Of a stretch of 7,999 bases of DNA, positions 5,969 through 7,999 are shown in pieces (position 1 is the first letter of the stretch; every line of letters starts with the position of its first letter). The notes under the pieces are model-generated. The model did not search any database. It was not told the DNA's origin and was given only the letters and a program-made list of their open reading frames with translations. Position numbers and translations under genes: made by a program. The DNA comes from Acidimicrobiaceae bacterium (GTDB lineage Bacteria; Actinomycetota; Acidimicrobiia; Acidimicrobiales; Bog-793): positions 1 through 7,999 of the forward strand of contig DAHUZG010000273.1 in assembly GCA_027306715.1 (NCBI GenBank). Direction: 5' to 3'.

Positions 5969-7802
5969 GGACGTCGGGGTCGACGACGGCGTCGATCAGC
6001 ACCGGGCCCTCGAGCGAGATCGCCTCGCGCAAAGCCTCGTCGAGGCTCGGTCGGTCCCGGGCCGAGAACCCGTGGGCGCCGAGGCTTCGAGCGTGGGCGG
6101 CGAGGTCCGCAGCGCCGATGGCGACCGCGGCCAGGGCGCCGAACGTCCGAGCCTGGTGGAGGGCGATCGTGCCGTAGAGCCCGTTGCGCATCACGACGAC
6201 GACCAGCTTGGCGCCAAGGCGAGCGGCGGTCTCGAGCTCGTTGCCCGTCATCAGGTAGCCGCCGTCGCCCACGACGGCGACCGCGAGGCGCTCCGGCCGC
6301 CAGAGGGCGGCGGCGATCGCCGCCGGGACCGCATAGCCCATCGCGCCGCTTGTCGGAGCAAGCTGGCTGCCGGCGGTCCGGTAGCGCCAGTAGCGGTTGA
6401 CGAAGAGCGCGAAATTGCCGGCGTCGTTGGCGAGGATGCAGTCCTCGGGCAGGGTCTCGGTGAGCGCCGCCATGACCTCGAACGGGTGCATCCCCGCGCC
6501 CGGAGCCGCAGCGGGCGCCGAGGGCGGCAGCGACGACAGCTCGAGGTAGCGACGGCGGGCCTCGGCGAAGCGTTCGAGCCCGGCCGCCGGTCGCAGCCCT
6601 TCGGCGGCCTGGACCAGGGCAGCGATCGTCGCTGCCACGTCGGCGACGATCGTCTCCTCGGCGCGCCTCGGCCCGACCTCGCGGCTCGAGCCGGGACTCC
6701 CGGACGGAGCGGAGCCGGTGCCGCCACCGACGGAGGCGTCGGCGGGCGTGTCGAGCGGCGCCTCGAGGGGCGCCTCGACGGGCGCCGCGTCGAAGGCCTG
6801 GTCGATGTGGACGACGGCTGCGCTCGGCGGCGGGAGGGTGAAGCGCTGGGTCGTGATCTCGCTCAGCCGGCAGCCGAGAGCCACGACGAGGTCGGCGGAC
6901 ACCAGCGCCTCGGTGATGGCCGGCGGCGTCACCGTCGTCAGGTGACCGAGGTAGGCGGGATGGTCGTTGGGAAAGCGGTCCTGGCGACGGAAGGCGGCGT
7001 AGACCCCGATCCCGAGCGCCTCGGCGAGAGCGACGAGCGAGCCGGCGCAGCCCCTCGTCCTGCCACCGACGATGATCACGGGGCGCTCGGCGGTCGCCAG
7101 CCGGCGCGCCAGCCCGCGGGCGGTCGCAGGCGAGACGCCGGCGAGCCCGCTCGGAGATGTCTGCTCGGCCGGGGCCTCTCCCGACGGGGCCGCCAACCCG
7201 AATGGCCACCTCCCCGCCGATGGGCCCGACCGTGCCGGGCCCGCCGTCCCGATCCGGACCAGCTCTGTTTGAACGTCGGCCGGGAGCACGCGGGCCACCG
7301 GCCCCGGGCGGCCGGTGGTCGCGGCCGCGAAGGCGGCGCGGGCGAGCTCGACGGCGCCGTCGGGCGAGCGAAGCGTCGCCACCCACTTCGTGATCGGCCG
7401 GTAGAAGGACTCGAGGTCGACGGACTGGAAGGCGAGCGCCTCTCCAGCCAGGCGGTGCTCGACCTGTCCGAGAAGAGCGATCAGCGGCGTCGAGTCCTCG
7501 AGCGCCGTCTGCACCCCGATCGCCAGGTTGGCGGCCCCCGGGCCGCGCGTGGCGGCGGCGATCGCCGGGAGGCCGGTCAGCTTGGCGTCGGCCTCGGCCA
7601 TGAACGAGGCTCCCGACTCGTGCCGGGTCGAGACGAGCGTCACCTTTTCGTTGCGGCGCGCCGCTTCGAGCACCTCGAGGAAGCTCTCGCCGGGAACGCA
7701 GTAGAGGTGCCGTGCGCCGAGCTCGGCGAGGGTGTCGACGAGCGCCCGTCCCGCCGTCAGCGAGCCGGCGGCCGGCGGCCCGGCAGCTGCGACGCGTCGC
7801 AT
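5934..7802 (-). CDS. ThDP-dependent decarboxylase/carboligase, acetolactate synthase-like
   Basis: The product has 622 residues. The N-terminal pyrimidine-binding domain (about 15-180) has the catalytic glutamate E62 in RHESGASFMAEA and the ALS-like ATRGPGAANLAIGVQTA segment. The central domain (about 225-335) contains ERPVIIVGG and ADLVVALGCRLSE. The C-terminal diphosphate-binding domain has GDG (512-514) followed 26 residues later by N540 in VVMRNGLYG, the Mg-ThDP motif. It would decarboxylate a 2-oxo acid and possibly ligate the product to a second carbonyl; the exact reaction is not readable. It is longer than the usual 550-570 residues because of Pro/Ala-rich linkers near 183-224 and 338-384. 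The second linker is built partly of 12-bp repeats. ATG at 7802 is preferred over GTG at 7808 because GAGGG (7815-7811) lies eight bases before ATG but only two before GTG. It follows the upstream gene by two bases. Confidence 0.92.
   Translation of the reverse strand: MRRVAAAGPPAAGSLTAGRALVDTLAELGARHLYCVPGESFLEVLEAARRNEKVTLVSTRHESGASFMAEADAKLTGLPAIAAATRGPGAANLAIGVQTALEDSTPLIALLGQVEHRLAGEALAFQSVDLESFYRPITKWVATLRSPDGAVELARAAFAAATTGRPGPVARVLPADVQTELVRIGTAGPARSGPSAGRWPFGLAAPSGEAPAEQTSPSGLAGVSPATARGLARRLATAERPVIIVGGRTRGCAGSLVALAEALGIGVYAAFRRQDRFPNDHPAYLGHLTTVTPPAITEALVSADLVVALGCRLSEITTQRFTLPPPSAAVVHIDQAFDAAPVEAPLEAPLDTPADASVGGGTGSAPSGSPGSSREVGPRRAEETIVADVAATIAALVQAAEGLRPAAGLERFAEARRRYLELSSLPPSAPAAAPGAGMHPFEVMAALTETLPEDCILANDAGNFALFVNRYWRYRTAGSQLAPTSGAMGYAVPAAIAAALWRPERLAVAVVGDGGYLMTGNELETAARLGAKLVVVVMRNGLYGTIALHQARTFGALAAVAIGAADLAAHARSLGAHGFSARDRPSLDEALREAISLEGPVLIDAVVDPDVLTPELRLADLL
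6745..6786 (-). repeat. 12-bp tandem repeat encoding a Pro-acidic linker
   Basis: Three consecutive 12-base units (6745-6756, 6757-6768, 6769-6780) share GGCGNNTCGA as read on the plus strand, and a fourth begins at 6781 with GGCGCC. On the minus strand they encode PVEA-PLEA-PLDT within the ThDP enzyme's linker between the central and cofactor-binding domains. The in-frame unit suggests expansion by replication slippage. Confidence 0.75.
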
Positions 7803-7804
7803 GC

Positions 7805-7999
7805 TCACCGCCCTCGAGCCTGCGGCTCGGCGGTGGCGTGGATCGACCGCCAGACCCGCTCGGGGGTGAACGGCATCTGCACGCTCTCAGCACCGATCGA
7901 GCCGAGTGCCTCGGCGAGGCCGAGCACCGGTTGCAGCGGCTCGTAGCCGACCTCGACCGCCTCGACGGCATCGAGCGCCTCGGCGTAGCTGCCGGCGAC
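7805..7999 (-). CDS. Molybdenum hydroxylase-like protein, C-terminal fragment (5' end outside window)
   Basis: Sixty-four C-terminal residues are visible, ending in MPFTPERVWRSI plus a short Gln/Arg-rich tail. MP-[FL]-TPERVWR-A/S-I is the characteristic C-terminus of the large, molybdopterin-binding subunit of the xanthine dehydrogenase/CO dehydrogenase (CoxL-like) family. The preceding residues VAGSYAEALDAVEAVEVGYE and PLQPVL instead resemble the N-terminal aldehyde-oxidase 'hammerhead' domain of the same family. In a full-length protein of roughly 750 residues these two parts are hundreds of residues apart, so the gene may have an internal deletion, or an assembly may have collapsed there. 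The TGA at 7807-7805 is two bases before the ThDP start (and overlaps the alternative GTG), so the two genes are very likely co-transcribed and translationally coupled. The call rests on motif recall over a short fragment. Confidence 0.65.
   Translation of the reverse strand, partial: VAGSYAEALDAVEAVEVGYEPLQPVLGLAEALGSIGAESVQMPFTPERVWRSIHATAEPQARGR
7811..7815 (-). promoter_or_regulatory. Ribosome binding site GAGGG for the ThDP gene
   Basis: On the minus strand GAGGG lies eight bases before the ATG at 7802, inside the last codons of the upstream gene. It decides between ATG at 7802 and the GTG at 7808, which would have only a two-base spacer. Confidence 0.55.

Noticed and set aside
5692..7971. 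A 759-codon open frame on the minus strand and a 708-codon open frame on the plus strand, both covering the ThDP gene
   Set aside because: Both translate to Arg/Gly/Pro-rich sequence without motifs. The overlapping minus-strand frame at 5934-7802 has clear ThDP-enzyme motifs. Long shadow frames are expected at this GC content.
1..7999. Oxalate degradation module (AAE3-like ligase plus ThDP enzyme as oxalyl-CoA decarboxylase)
   Set aside because: The ThDP protein has acetolactate-synthase-like motifs in its first domain rather than those recalled for oxalyl-CoA decarboxylase. The two genes are also separated by four opposite-strand genes and no CoA-transferase is present.

Overview
The window is very GC-rich, with dense GC in third codon positions, Shine-Dalgarno sites of the AAGGAG/AGGAG type, and GTG as well as ATG starts. 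This suggests a high-GC actinobacterium. An acidimicrobial or other little-cultured lineage is possible, but nothing seen here fixes the taxon. There are seven protein genes (two cut by the window edges) and no tRNA, rRNA, CRISPR array, insertion sequence or integrase that I can recognise.

Layout. (1) Positions 1-1478, minus strand: an acyl-CoA synthetase (AMP-forming ligase) whose 3' end lies outside the window. (2) 1479-1711: a divergent intergenic region with short repeats and palindromes. (3) 1712-2572, plus: an exported alpha-helical protein of unknown function, followed by a strong UUCG-capped hairpin that sits between two copies of a 24-bp direct repeat. (4) 2760-3086, plus: a small soluble protein, possibly PH-like. 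(5) 3166-4266, plus: an APH/SrkA-type small-molecule or protein kinase. (6) 4418-5968, plus: a 14-helix DHA2 (EmrB/QacA-type) drug:proton antiporter with a long disordered tail. (7) 5934-7802, minus: a ThDP-dependent decarboxylase/carboligase of the acetolactate-synthase superfamily, converging on the antiporter with a 35-bp overlap. (8) 7805-7999, minus: the C-terminus of a molybdenum hydroxylase-like (xanthine/CO dehydrogenase family) protein, two bases upstream of the ThDP gene and almost certainly in one operon with it.

How they fit together. Genes 7 and 8 form a tightly spaced operon of two metabolic enzymes, but the substrate cannot be read from sequence. Genes 4-6 lie in the same direction and might be co-transcribed, although the gaps (79 and 151 bp) allow separate promoters. 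The ligase and the exported protein are transcribed divergently from a shared control region. I see no strong case for a new multi-gene system. The most unusual points are the odd fusion in the truncated molybdenum hydroxylase-like gene, the repeat-hairpin-repeat element after the exported protein, and Ala/Pro/Gly-rich insertions or tails in three of the enzymes and transporters.
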